Assembly (NCBI RefSeq): GCF_033115175.1
Contig: NC_084832.1
Location: forward strand, 14,497,342-14,561,341
Direction: 5' to 3'
Source: Lepus europaeus
Lineage: Eukaryota > Chordata > Mammalia > Lagomorpha > Leporidae
Length of the DNA stretch: 64,000 nt
Of this stretch, positions 11,640 through 23,395 are shown in pieces. Both the position numbers and the translations under genes were made by a program. Under the pieces are notes generated by a model that saw only the letters and a program-made list of their open reading frames with translations, searched no databases and had not been told where the DNA came from. Each line of letters starts with the position of its first letter. Position 1 is the first letter of the stretch.

Positions 11640-11976
11640 GGGACCAGCATTGTGCCTCAGAGGGTTAAGCCATGCCTGTGATTCTGGCATCCCATATAAG
11701 CACCAGTTCGAGTCCCAGCTGCTACAATTCTGATCCAGCTCCCTGCAAATATACCTGGGGAAAGATGGCCAGCAGAAGATGGCCCAAGTGCTTGGGCCCT
11801 GCCATCGATGTCAGGGACCTGGATGAAGCTTCTGGCTCCTGGCTTCAGCCTGGCCCAGCCCTGGCTGTTGTAGCCATCTGGGAAGTGAACCAGCTGATAG
11901 AAGATCAATTTCTTTCTAGCTCCCTCTCCCCCTCTAAATCTGCCTTTCAAATAAATAAATAAATCTTAAATAAATA
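11640..11976 (+). mobile_element. CSINE
   Basis: Flanked by AAAAAGCCACTTTTT (11625-11639) and AGCAAGCCACTTTT (11977-11990). The tail is (AAAT)n. Confidence 0.9.
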
Positions 11977-12059
11977 AGCAAGCCACTTTTAAATAGTGCT
12001 GGTAGAATTGCCAAGTTGTAAAACTTCTGTAAATTTGACAATATGCATGTCTTTTTATT

Positions 12060-12409
12060 ATTTATATTAATTAATTTATTAAATATTTATTATTTGAAAG
12101 GCAGAGATACATAGAAGGAGAGAGATAGAGGGAGAGAGAAAGAAAGAGAGAGTATCTTTCATCCACTAGGTCACTCCTCAAATGGCCACAATGGCTAGAG
12201 CTGGGCCGCTCTGAAGCCAGGAGTCAGGAGCTTCTTCCTGGTTTTCCATGTGGGTGCAGGGGTGCAAGCACTTGGGCCATCTGCAGCTGCTTTCCCAAGC
12301 ACATTGGCAGGGAGCTGGATTAGAAGTGGAGCTGCCGGCACTGGCACCCATTTGGGATGCTGGCACTGCAGGCGAAGGCTTTACCTTCTATGTCACATTG
12401 CTGGCCCCA
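12060..12409 (-). mobile_element. CSINE, older, antisense
   Basis: T-rich reverse tail, then a purine GAGAGA tract at 12115-12153 and reversed tRNA-like 5' end ending TGCTGGCCCC. Confidence 0.85.
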
Positions 12410-12600
12410 TGCAGATATCTTAAGAGCTTAAAAACTATCACCTTCTAAAATTCCACCTTTTGCAAATATACAGAAATGTGGTCAATGATACATACGAGTG
12501 TTTTTAGCATTACTTAAAATAAGGAAAAAAGAAACATTGATTCTACTAAATATGATAAAACCACATGATGATGTATGGTATAGACAAAACACATTTTTTT

Positions 12601-12952
12601 TTTAATTTTTTTTTTTTATTTTTGACAGGCAGAGTGGACAGTGAGAGAGAGACAGAGAGAAAGGTCTTCCTTTTTTTGCCGTTGGTTCACCCTCCAATGG
12701 CTGCCGCGGTAGCGCGCTGCGGCCGGCGCACCGCGCTGATCCGATGGCAGGAGCCAGGTGCTTATCCTGGTCTCCCATGGGGTGCAGAGCCCAAACACTT
12801 GGGCCATCCTCCACTGCACTCCCTGGCCACAGCAGAGAGCTGGCCTGGAAGAGGGGCAACCGGGACAGGATCGGTGCCCCGACCGGGACTAGAACCCGGT
12901 GTGCCGGCGCCGCAAGGCGGAGGATTAGCCTGTTGAGCCACGGCGCCGGCCC
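12601..12952 (-). mobile_element. CSINE, young, antisense
   Basis: Near-consensus antisense copy ending CGGCGCCGGCC. The AAAACACATTTTTT duplication flanks it (about 12587-12600 and 12953-12967). Confidence 0.95.
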
Positions 12953-12968
12953 AAAACACATTTTTTTG

Positions 12969-15057
12969 AAGAAAATGCACACTAGAGAAATAGAGAAATG
13001 TTATAGGTAAGTACAAAATCCAAATTTGTGTAAATTGTAGCATTATGTGAAATTCATAATAGTAAATTATTTCAGAAGATAAATTATGAAAAATAAACAA
13101 TAAATATTTAGTAAAAATATTATTTGACCAATAAAAGCATAATACGAAATTTAAAGAGTTTGGATTAATTAATCTTTCCTTGAGAAAGTACATTGAGACC
13201 TTTAATCAGATAGAATACCTTGGTAATGTTTTCTCAAACTGTCATAAAATCAAGGAGAAGACATCATCCTAAAAAAACAAAATATCAAAGTGTCTAATTT
13301 GTCCAAGGGTTGATTATGTTTTGGAGTATAAACTTGAACTTACTCTTATATACTTTTTCTGTATTTACATCCAAAATCCTAAAAATATTCACATTTTGTT
13401 AAAGCATTCTGATGTCTTCTAAATATTTTCTCAACATGATAACTCGTATTTTTCTTGCTTTTTATCAGCCACGGCCAATGATTTAATGTATGGAGATGAA
13501 TAAATGGTTATACAAATTCAAGATAATGCAGTTCGAGAATACTCACAGCAGCAATAAATTTCAACTCTAAATGCTTTACGAATGCTGCTCCTCTGAGAAA
13601 GCTTAAATAGCTGATAAACTGCAACTCAGAGAATTTTTTATTACAGCATTTACCCACCTCTGTAAATCAATCAAAGCAGGAGCTCTTACAATAATTTGAG
13701 AGATTTTATAGTCCGATTTATTAATCTCCTCCAAGGGTAGCTGCCTAGAAGTAGTCCCCATACGTGCACAATGGGAAATCTCCTCTGGCAGGATGTGGCA
13801 ACTCGGGAGGCGTTTGTGGCTGATTTCTGCTGTTTTGCTTTGTGCTGTTTTCTGTTTTTTTTTTTTTTTTTTTTTTTCAGAAAGACTGTCAAATTCAGGA
13901 CTCAAATTTATGAATTATTTAAACCTTGTTGTCAAATCACCTTGAGAATGATGGGTAAGCACCTCCAAACCCCCACCCCATCAAAGCAATGAGAATGTCA
14001 GCAAAAATGGTCAAAACCAACTTTTTCAGAAGTCTGGAAACCAACCGAAGCCTTGCCACAATCCAGTGAACATTCACTCAAGAGCACCAACCGGATGCGG
14101 TGAGAACAATGATCTTTACGGCATTTTAATTTGTCCCATACCATCCTCCTCTCTGTAGCTGTGCAGTAGCCACGAAAACCAGTGGTCTGGGAGTCACCGT
14201 GGCTGACAGCCAGCAGCCTATGGGCCACTGGAGGGAAGACGATGGCTGTAGAGCTCCACTGAAAGCCACATCCTCCAAGAATCATCACTTTCTAACTTGT
14301 CTAGCAGCTCTCCCACCCAACAGGCCATGGGCCTTGGACACAGCAGAACCATGCCCAAGAGATATAGTCAGAGCCCAGGAGACTAATGAGCTTAATTGGC
14401 AAATAAAGACACTCACCAGGGGATCAAGCCAAGGCAAGCACGATTCCAGGGGTCCAGACGAGCTGTGCCCACAAGGTGTGTGTTTCTGTAGGCTCCTGGG
14501 AACACATCCCAGTGGATGAGTAGATTCCCATGGGGCTTTTGGCAACAACTGTCAAAGAAAAGTCAGAGGCACTGAGTTTAATTAAAAGCCCAGTGAAAAA
14601 CTTACTTGCGTACAAAGCAGATCAGAGCTGCACAAATTATCACTGAACACAGGCAAAGCAAAGTTTAGAAAAGTACAAATCTCTGTGGACCAGAGATTGC
14701 CCTTGATTTTTGTCCTTGGGTAAGCTGATTGGCTGAAAATCACCAAGGAAGGCAATTTCAGTTACGTGTGAGTTTTCCAAGAAACCTGGTGACTTCAGTG
14801 GAGGAAGAATGTGTGTCCATCCCTCTGCCTAACGCAGACTTCATGCATTCGCACCCATGCCGTATTTGGGTCAGGAGTTCATTGCTTCCTTAGTCGTAGT
14901 TCTGTATTGTGTAATGCTTCCAAGCACAGACCTTGTGTCCAGGACACCAGGCCTCTAATTTCTTATCTGGGCAACGAAATGTGAATTTTCTCATCTGAAC
15001 ATGGAGATAATGATATTTACATTAGAAATGCTATGGGTAGGATTAAATCAAATAATG
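12969..15057. other. Single-copy stretch, about 2.1 kb
   Basis: No SINE, L1 or gene recognised. A 24-bp poly-T lies at about 13855-13878, followed by CAG. Short open frames here have no recognisable product. Confidence 0.55.
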
Positions 15058-15070
15058 TCTGTAACATTCT

Positions 15071-15413
15071 TTTTTTTCTTCTTCTTCTTCTTTTTTTTTT
15101 TTTTTTTGACAGGCAGAGTGGATAGTGAGAGAGACAGAGAGAAGGGTCTTCCTTTTTGCCGTTGGTTCACCCTCCAATGGCCGTTGCAGCCGGCGCATCG
15201 CGCTGATCCGAAGCCAGGAGCTTCTCCTGGTCTCCCATGGGGTGCAGGGCCCAAACACTTGGGCCATCCTCCACTGCCTTCCCGGGCCATAGCAGAGAGC
15301 TGGCCTGGAAGAGGGGCAACCAGGATAGAATCCGGTGCCCCAACCGGGACTAGAACCTGGTGTGCTGGCGCCGCAAGGTGGAGGATTAGCCTGTTAAGCC
15401 ACAGCGCCGGCCA
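15071..15413 (-). mobile_element. CSINE, young, antisense
   Basis: TSD TCTGTAACATTCT at 15058-15070, repeated at 15414-15426. The reverse tail is (TTC)n plus T18. Confidence 0.95.
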
Positions 15414-15427
15414 TCTGTAACATTCTT

Positions 15428-16597
15428 AATACAGCATTTTCCATGTCAGTCGACAAATGGTTAGCAATTATCACAGGACTAGCTTTCTGTGTCAGTCAGG
15501 GTCCAATCAGGAGGGAGAAATCACAGAGTAATGTGAACAGGAAGCATGTAAAGAGTTATTCGCTGCAGTGGAGGATTATCTACCAAAGGCAGGGAGAACC
15601 CTAAAGAATACGGGTAAAGACGGTATAGAGAGCAGCCACCACTTGTAGCACCAAGGCAGAGAAGCTGAGGAAGGAAGAAATACAGAAAAGGAACCCTCCC
15701 CAGCCAGGACGAGGAGGAGGGTATGCTCACGCCCATGGGATGAGGGATAGCTTTGCTCAGGTTCCATAGTCATGGAACTCAGTGGACCTCTGCCCACGGG
15801 GATGCCGGGGAAACTTCCCACAGGGAGATCCTGATTCTGGAAGTCACAGGGGTAGGGGCTCTGAAAATCATTAGGGTAAACACCAGTGCATCCTGTGACC
15901 AGACCAACAGAAGAGCCCTATCTTATCCATGCTGACTACTCTAACAAAATCCCTTAGAAATTCATGAGCTACAGTTCGGAGGCCTGAGAAGCCCATGATC
16001 AAGGCTCCAGAGTGCTGGGTGAGTGTAGGCTCTCGGCTTCAAAGACGGTGTCTTCTTATTGCATCCTCACGGGACAGAGGGAGCCAGGAACCCACTTGAG
16101 CCACTTTCTAAGAGCACTAATCCCATTCACAAGGGAGGAGCCCTCACGACTTCATCACCTTTCAAAGGCCCCATCTCTTAACGCCATCACATTCAATGTT
16201 AGCTTCTAGCATCTGAATTTGGGGGGCCAGGAAGAGGTGTTCCGGTATCACTAACAGGACAAAGAAAGGTGGATTTGGAGCCAAGAGGCAATAGGCTGAT
16301 AAACTGGCATACTCACCAAAGGCCCAGACACCTACCCCTAACTTGGTTATGTCTACCAATAAGGAAAAGGAACAAGATGAGAAGCAAAGAAGTATCCGTT
16401 TCCTACCTGGGACAGCTCCTTGCATTGTACTTAAACTTCAGGTCAGGATTTTGTGGTTTCCCTAAATGTAACTCATCACAAAGATATAGATTTTTAAAGA
16501 ATTATAATTACAATCATAATTCTTGGGATTCACCAAGAATTAGCTATTTTGGAATCTTAAGTATGTACATACAGTGAGGTAAGCAGTTATTACGAGT
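15428..16597. other. Mostly single-copy; old interspersed repeat in the middle
   Basis: About 15930-16230 (AACAAAATCCC, CAGTTCGGAGGC, CCCATGATCAAGG, CACATTCAATGTTAG) resembles a widespread old mammalian repeat also seen at 32425-33090. No gene recognised. Confidence 0.45.
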
Positions 16598-16610
16598 AAG
16601 AAATCTAATT

Positions 16611-16933
16611 GGGGGGCTAGTGCTGTGACATAGAAAGTTAAGCCTCCGCCTGCAGTGCCGGCATCCCATATGGGCGCCGGTTCAAGTTCCAGCTGCTCCA
16701 TTTCTGATCCAGCTCCCTGCTAATGGCCTGGGAAAGCAGCAGAGGATGGCCCAGGTCCTTGGGCCCCTGCACGCATGTGGGAGACCCAAAGGAAGTTCCT
16801 GGTTCCTGGCTTTGGCCTGCTCAGCCCCAGCTGTTGCAAACATTTGGGGAGTGAACTGGCAGATGAAAGATTCTCTCTCTTCCTTTCTCTCTCTGCATTT
16901 ATGCCTTTCAAATAGATAAATAATTTTTTAAAA
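16611..16933 (+). mobile_element. CSINE
   Basis: TSD AAGAAATCTAATT at 16598-16610 and 16934-16946. The tail includes AAATAGATAAATAATTTTTT. Confidence 0.93.
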
Positions 16934-17019
16934 AAGAAATCTAATTAGACAGCAATATTCTCCAATTAATCTTTGCTTCCAAAAAAAACTACCTTTCTGG
17001 ATGTTTGCTTATGATTCTT

Positions 17020-17370
17020 TTTTTTTTTTTTTTTTTTTTTTTTGACAGGCAGAGTGGACAGTGAGAGATAGAGACAGAGAGAAAAGTCTTCCTTTTTCGT
17101 TGGTTCACCCCCCAGTGGCTGCTGCGGCCGGCGCGTTGCAGCTGGTGCACCGCGCTGATCCGAAGCCAGGAGCCAGGTGCTTCCCCTGATCTTCCATGCG
17201 GGTGCAGGGCCCATGGACTTGGGCCATCCTCCACTGCACTCCTGGGCCATAGCAGAGAGCTGGCCTGGAAGAAGAGCAACCGGGACAGAATTCGGTGCCC
17301 CGACCAGGACTAGAACCTGGTGTGCTGGCGCCACAGGCAGAGGATTAGCCTATTGAGCCGTGGCGCTGGC
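17020..17370 (-). mobile_element. CSINE, antisense
   Basis: TSD TGCTTATGATTCTT at 17006-17019 and 17371-17384. The poly-T tail is about 24 bp. Confidence 0.95.
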
Positions 17371-17384
17371 TGCTTATGATTCTT

Positions 17385-17904
17385 AAACACTCACTTTTTG
17401 ATATTATTCATGCTGACTCCCAGCCCCTAAATGTTATCTCTCTTCCTGTGACCCTGTGACATCAGCAAATTGAAACTGGTAGACTCTGGAATCCAATGTC
17501 ATTATTCGGACTAGAAGTGATTTTTTTTTCTCATTAATACCATCTATCAGAACAGAAGAAAGACTTTTGGCTCTGTATTATTTCACACCGAAATCATTTT
17601 TCCAGGCAACCATTTCATTGTCATTCATCTAATTCCCAATACCATCTCTTGGAAACAATGACACATGGTGCTGACCTTCCAGCCCACGGCAGATCTATGC
17701 AAGTGTTGGTGTTGGATCTACCCCATATGCGTCACAAGGGCAGGTCATTTCCATACTGTGGCCATATACCAAAGTAACTGAAAAGATCCCAGAAGTAGAT
17801 AAAATATGCCACTTACGGCAACTGCAGGCTAGTGAGAAGTGCCATATCAGAAGCTTTGCATACCAACTATCTTGGTGTACCAAGCAATGCGTGTAGCTTT
17901 AATC
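17385..17904. other. Single-copy stretch
   Basis: About 520 bp with no recognised gene or repeat. Confidence 0.5.
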
Positions 17905-17920
17905 AAGAAAGCTGGCACTT

Positions 17921-18281
17921 GGCCGGCGCCGTGGCTTAACAGGCTAATCCTCCCCCTTGCGGTGCCGGCACACCGGGTTCTAGTCCCGGTCGGGGCACCG
18001 ATCCTGTCCCGGTTGCCCCTCTTCCAGGCCAGCTCTCTGCTGTGGCCAGGGAGTGCAGTGGAGGATGGCCCAAGTGCTTGGGCCCTGCACCCCATGGGAG
18101 ACCAGGAGAAGCACCTGGCTCCTGCCATTGGAACAGCGCAGTGCGCCGGCCGCAGTGCGCCTACCGCGGCGGCCATTGGAGGGTGAACCAACGGCAAAAA
18201 GGAAGACCTTTCTCTCTGTCTCCCTCTACTGTCCACTTTGCCTGTCAAAAAATAAATAAATAAATAAATAAATAAATAAAA
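17921..18281 (+). mobile_element. CSINE, young
   Basis: Near-consensus. Tail is (AAAT)n of about 40 bp. The TSD AAGAAAGCTGGCAC sits at 17905-17918 and 18283-18296. Confidence 0.95.
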
Positions 18282-19319
18282 AAAGAAAGCTGGCACCAGG
18301 AGTGTTGTTACTGTAACTATACCTGAAGATGTTGGAACTGGTGAATGGGAAGATGTTGGAGGAATCTGGAAACTTCTAGAGAGAGCCTAGGATGCTATGA
18401 GCAGAGTGCTACTGGCAGTTCTGGTGAGAGCTCAGAGGATGCCAACAGAAGTGTGGACAGTAGAGCCATGTGGAGGAGTTTTTCTAACACCAACAAGGAT
18501 TCTATTAGGAACTAAATCAGAGGCTGCTCTCATTCCACCACAGCATGGAACCTGGCTTCATTGTGCCCTTGCCCCAAGACTTGGCGAGGCCAAACTTGAA
18601 GGTGACAGATTCTTATTTGGGGGAGGAGATTTCCAAACCATACGTCTTCAGGCTGTGGTGGGGCGATTATGGGTTGCTTTCAGTGAGTTTTGCTGTGAGG
18701 ATCTGGAGCAAGAAAGAGCACAGTGGGAAAATCTGGAGAATGTGGGCACTTGCTGTGGGCTTGCCCAAGAAAGCCTTGGGATTCCCCTGCCTGCATGCAG
18801 GCAGTGAAGCCCTCTGTGGCTGCAGCTACGGTTCCAGCAGGTCCAGGTGCAGCCTGAGCCGGCAATGGCCCTTGCTATTGGAGTCCACATGTTGCTGGTT
18901 TGCAAGTGTGCAGAATGCAAACACAGCAGCGTCCACCAAGATTTCAGAGGGAAGCTTAGGTGGCCAGGCCTGGTTGGAACCCCTGCAGGGAGCCCCTAAT
19001 TGGGCAATGCCTAGAAGAGCTGAGAATGCTGAGCTGCAGAGGAGACCCTGGGGAGTAGAGTGACCAGCAGCATGCCACACCGGCCTTGGCAAGCCTCGTG
19101 GGCCCTCTGAGCTGCCACGTGGGTTGTAAGCAGTGCAGTCACAGGGGCAAGGCCACCCACACTGTGGGGAGCAAGTCTGTTGCTGCAGTGTGACCTGGAT
19201 GCCGTGCATGGAGCTTTAGGGTTTAATGTCTTCCCTACTGGGCTGCAGACTTGCTCTGGGCTCATCATGTCTCATTTTCATTCCTCTTTCTCTCCCTTTT
19301 GAATTGGAATGCATGCCCT

Positions 19320-20415
19320 TGATCTGTGCAGTGACTGCCCTCAAGGAGACCCAACAGGCCAGTCTACTGCAGTGGCTTTCAATGTGGTAAGCCTGGGCTT
19401 CAGCAGAAGTCAGCTTGTGAAGAGCCCTGGCAGCTCTGCCAAGAGTTGGATCACTGGAAATGGACCTGCCCTGGAGTCGAAGGATGCCCAGGTCAGAGCC
19501 ACAGATCTTAGTGGCTCTAAGCTGAAAAGCCCTTCACTCAGCCCAACTTCCAAAGTGACCACTGCAGCTGAGGGTATGGTCAAGTAGGGTCAGCAACATT
19601 GCAGGCAGAACTGTACATTTCTTGTTAGAGATGCCCCCTGCCTTTACCTGGCCAGCTCTCCTCCCAGGCCAGCCAAGTAATGAAAGTCAACAGAGTGTCT
19701 TCCCCTAGGAGGTTCACACCTCCCTTAGGATGTACCCCATGTGAAGAGATAGATAGGTCTGGGCCTCTTAACTTACAAGGCCTAAAGCCCACCAGATTAT
19801 TATCAAGCCCCTTCTGTGAGGTTCTATTTGCCTCTCAATCAGAAAACTTAATTGTAGCTTAGACAGCACCTTTCTTAGCTCCTCTAATAATGACTCTGTC
19901 CTTTGTTCTAGGCTCTGTCTAGTGCACTTGGGCCTCATTCCTTTGTAATCATAACCTCTATTCTACCACCAATGGCTCTACTCCCAACCTGTGTGTACTG
20001 ATGGTCCTCTTCCCCACTTAATGCTGTATAATTGTTCAAACCTGGTAAATGCCACTCTTAGGATCATTGGTTACTATCCTCACTCTGTCTTTTATGACCT
20101 TGTCTAAATATGATCAGAGTCGGTAAACTTGGAAGGCTTCCATAGCCTTGGCAACTCATGACAGCCTAGGATGGTTACTGGCGCCATAAACTAGAGTGTC
20201 AATTTGTTGGGTCAACAACAGGAGCCACTGTGCACTTGCTCCTCATGTGGGATCTCTGTCCTTAATGTGCTGTACATTGTGATTTAATGCTATAACTAGT
20301 ACTCAAACAGTATGTTTTACTTTGTGTTTCTATGTGGGTGCAAACTGTTGAAATCTTTATACTAAATTGATCTTCTGTATATAAAGAGAATTGAAAATGA
20401 AAAAAAAAAAAAAAA
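19320..20415 (+). mobile_element. L1 3' end inserted in ancient repeat
   Basis: 5'-truncated rabbit L1, largely 3' UTR, with an A17 tail at 20399-20415. A perfect 13-bp TSD GAATGCATGCCCT flanks it (19307-19319 and 20416-20428), which fixes its ends and proves a single retrotransposition event. Confidence 0.9.
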
Positions 20416-20446
20416 GAATGCATGCCCTGAGCCTGTCCTGCTGGCT

Positions 20447-20925
20447 TTGTAAAATCTTATTTTGACTCATTTGAAAGAGAGCTAGAGCAAGAGTGAGAGA
20501 GAGCACACTTCCCTTTACTAATTCACTGCTGGGGCTGGGCCAGGCTGAAGCCAGGAGTCTGTAACTCAATCCAGGTCTCCCATGTGGTGGCAGGGACTCA
20601 AGTACTTAGGCCATCATCTGCTGCCTCCCAGTGTGTGCAATATCAGGACATAAGAACCAAAAGCAGAGGTAGGGGCCAGCATTGTGGTGTAGTAGGTAAA
20701 GCCACCGCCTGCAGTGCCAGCATCCCATACTGGCGCAGATTTGAGTCCTGGCTGCCCCACTTCCGATCCAGCTCTCTGTCATGGCCTGGGAAAGCAGTGG
20801 AGGGTGGCCCGAGTGCTTGGGCTCCTATACCTGCATGGGAGACCTGGAAGAAGCTCCTGGCTTCTGGCTTCAGATCAGCATAGCTCTGGGCATTGCAGCC
20901 AATTGGGAGTGAGCCAGTGGATGGG

Positions 20926-20968
<43 letters not shown>

Positions 20969-21108
20969 ACTCTGCCTTTCAAATAAAATAAATAAATCTT
21001 TAATAAAAAAAATAAGCAACAGCAGCAGCAGAGGTGGAACTCAAACCCAGGTGCCCCAACAGGAGATGTGGGTGCCCCAGGCAGCATCTTAACTGTGGCA
21101 CCTTCCTC
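20447..21108 (-). mobile_element. CSINE, old, antisense, split by a younger SINE
   Basis: Outer parts 20447-20670 (TGACTCATTTGAAAGAGAGC onward) and 21027-21108 (CTTAACTGTGGCACC end) are one old antisense copy. The sense SINE at 20673-21015 lies inside it. Confidence 0.75.
20673..21015 (+). mobile_element. CSINE nested in older CSINE
   Basis: Sense copy with a (CT)n run at 20931-20967. AGCAGAGGT occurs on both sides (20662-20670, 21027-21035); the right side has an added (CAG)n expansion. Confidence 0.88.
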
Positions 21109-21192
21109 CATAACTTGTTTTTTCTTTTACAGGGACTGCTAGATGGAAGAGTCCACCTGCAGTCTCAGGTAAGATGTTGGAGTTGGACTTTT

Positions 21193-21551
21193 TTTTTTTT
21201 TAATTTTTTTTTTAATTTTTTTTGACAGGCAGAGTGGATAGTGAGAGAGAGAGAGACAGAGAGAAAGGTCTTCCTTTTTGCCATTGGTTCACCCTCCAAT
21301 GGCCGCCGCGGCTGGCTCTGCGACCTGCGCATCGCGCCGATCCGATGGCAGGAGCCAGGTGCTTCTCCTGGTCTCCCATGGGGTGCAGGGCCCAAGCACT
21401 TGGGCCATCCTCCACTGTACTCCCTGGCTACAGCAGAGAGCTGGCCTGGAAGAGGGGCAACCGGGACAGGATCGGTGCCCCGACCGGGACTAGAACCCGG
21501 TGTGCCGGCGCCACAAGGCGGAGGATTAGCCTAGTGAGCCGCGGCGCCAGC
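21193..21551 (-). mobile_element. CSINE, young, antisense
   Basis: Flanked by GGAGTTGGACTTTT and GGAGTTTGACTTTT (about 21178-21192 and 21552-21565). Inserted in the ancient LTR-like element. Confidence 0.94.
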
Positions 21552-22137
21552 GGAGTTTGACTTTTGAGCAATGCTGGACATTAATCCTTTAGGATTCTTG
21601 GGGGGTGGAATGGATACATCTTGCATTGTGTGATGGCTATGAACCTTTGGAGCCCATAGGCTGAACAGAGTGGTCTGGACATTAATTTGGATGTTAAATG
21701 TCCTCTAAAGACCCATATGTTAAAGGCTGGGTCACCTAGGTGGCTCTATTAGGAGGTGGAGGGACCTGGTAGGAAGTCTTAGGTCACTGGTGCCACTGCC
21801 CTCCGAGGGTGGTTCTTATGAGAGGTTTGTTAAAAGGCCTGAGTTGGAAGCAGCCACACTTTGCTTCCTGGCTTGCCATGTGATTCTTCCTTTGCACACA
21901 TTCATCATTGCCATCTGTCACCCTCAGAAAGGCTGAATTAATGGGACTGCCTGATCTCGAACTTGAAACTCTGAACTTTGAGCTTAATAAACTTTCTTTT
22001 TATAAAGTTCATTGCCTCAGGTATCTTGTTGCAGTAACAAAAAGTTCACTAATGTATTGAAAAGAAGGAAACCCCTCCAAACCTATTCTACAAGTCCAGC
22101 ATTATCCTGATACCAAAACCAGATAAGGACAGACAGA

Positions 22138-22160
22138 CAGACACACACACACACACACAC
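22138..22160 (+). repeat. (CA)n microsatellite
   Basis: GACA then CA repeats, within the old L1. Confidence 0.85.
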
Positions 22161-22203
22161 CCCTACAAACCAACACACTGATGAACTGTGATGCAAAAAT
22201 CCT

Positions 22204-22535
22204 CCAGGATTGGCATTGTGTGGCTCAGGGAGTGAACCACTGCCTGCAGTGCTGGCATCCCATATGGATGTAGGTTCAAGTTCTAGTTGCTCTACTTCCT
22301 ATCCAGCTCCCTGCTAATTCACTTGGGAAAGCAGCGGAGGAAGGCCTAAGTGCTTGGGCTCTGGATTCCCAAATGGCTCCTAGCTTTGGCCTGGCCCAGC
22401 GCCACCCCATCCTTGTGGTCAACTGGAAAGTGAACCAGCAGATGGAAGATCTCTATCTCCTTCTCTCTATCTTTCTCTCTTTCTTTCCCTGTCCCTCTCT
22501 GTAACTCTGCCTTTCAAATAAATAAATCATTTAAA
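22204..22535 (+). mobile_element. CSINE
   Basis: Moderately diverged sense copy starting TTGGCATTGTGTGGCTC, with an AAATAAATAAATC tail. Confidence 0.88.
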
Positions 22536-22742
22536 AAATTTGAAAAAAATTCAAGAAAATACCAACAAATCAAATGGAACAGCACATAAAAAGGGTTATA
22601 TACCATAATTCTATGGAATTAACTCCAGGAATGCAAGGATGGTTCAACATATACAAATTGATAAATGTGATACATCACATAAATCCAACAAAGGATAAAA
22701 ACCAGACACAGAAAAAGTCTTTGGTAAAATTCAGCATCCTCT

Positions 22743-23395
22743 TTGACAGGCATTGTGGCCCAGTGGATTAAGCCACTGCTCGGGATGCTTGCATCTCATA
22801 TCAGAGTGCCTGGTTTAAGTCCTGGCTACTCTGTACTTCCAATTCAGCTTCCCACTAATGCACCTGGGAGACAATATCTGGCCAAATACTTGAGTTCTTG
22901 CCCCCATGTGGAAGACCTGGACAGTGTTCCTGGCTCCTGTCTTTAGCCTGGTCCACCCCTGGCTGTTGCTGGCATTTGAGAAGTGAACCAGCAGTAGGGA
23001 GATCTCTGTCTCCATTTTGTCTTTCCTCTGTGTCATTCTGCCTTTCAGATAAACAATTTTTTTTCTTTTGACAGGCAGAGTGGATAGTGAGAGAGAGAGA
23101 CAGAGAGAAAGGCCTTCCTTTTTGCCGTTGGTTCACCCTCCAATGGCCGCTGTGGCCGGCGCACCTCGCTGATCCGAAGGCAGGAGCCAGGTGCTTCTCC
23201 TGGTCTCCCATGGGGTGCAGGGCCCAAGCACTTGGGCCATCCTCCACTGCCTTCCCGGGCCATAGCAGAGAGCTGGCCTGGAAGAGGGGCAACCGGGATA
23301 GAATCCGGCGCTCCAACCGGGACTAGAACCCGGTGTGCCGGCGCCACAAGGCGGAGGATTAGCCTGTTAAGCCACGGCGCCGGCCACAAATAAAC
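22743..23395 (+). mobile_element. CSINE, older, with nested SINE in tail
   Basis: Sense copy starting ACAGGCATTGTGGCCC. Its A-rich tail is split at about 23057 by the antisense SINE 23058-23386. Confidence 0.85.
23058..23386 (-). mobile_element. CSINE, young, antisense, nested
   Basis: ATAAACAA on both sides (23049-23056, 23390-23397) shows insertion into the tail of the host SINE. Confidence 0.9.

Larger units (their letters stand above)
18282..22045 (+). mobile_element. Ancient LTR-like repeat split by later insertions
   Basis: Segments at 18282-19319, 20416-20446, 21108-21192 and 21552-22045 read as one old element: GTGTGGACAGTAGAGCC, CCACCCACACTGTGGGGAG, GGAATGCATGCCCTGAGCC, then CCCATATGTTAAAGGCTGGG and an AATAAA-bearing end with CTCAGGTATCTTGTTGC. 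The end resembles old mammalian MaLR/ERVL-type LTRs. The family assignment is tentative. Interrupted by an L1 3' end and three SINEs. Confidence 0.5.

Noticed and set aside
12565-12982. Long open frames through many repeats, with recurring peptides such as LAWKRGNRDRIGAPTGTRTR
   Set aside because: These are both-strand translations of CSINE copies. The same peptides recur wherever a young SINE lies, so they are not genes.
21131-21172. Exon-like micro-segment between TTTTACAG and GTAAGATG
   Set aside because: It lies within the ancient LTR-like repeat, is very short, contains a TAG in one frame, and similar sequence appears to be part of the repeat itself.
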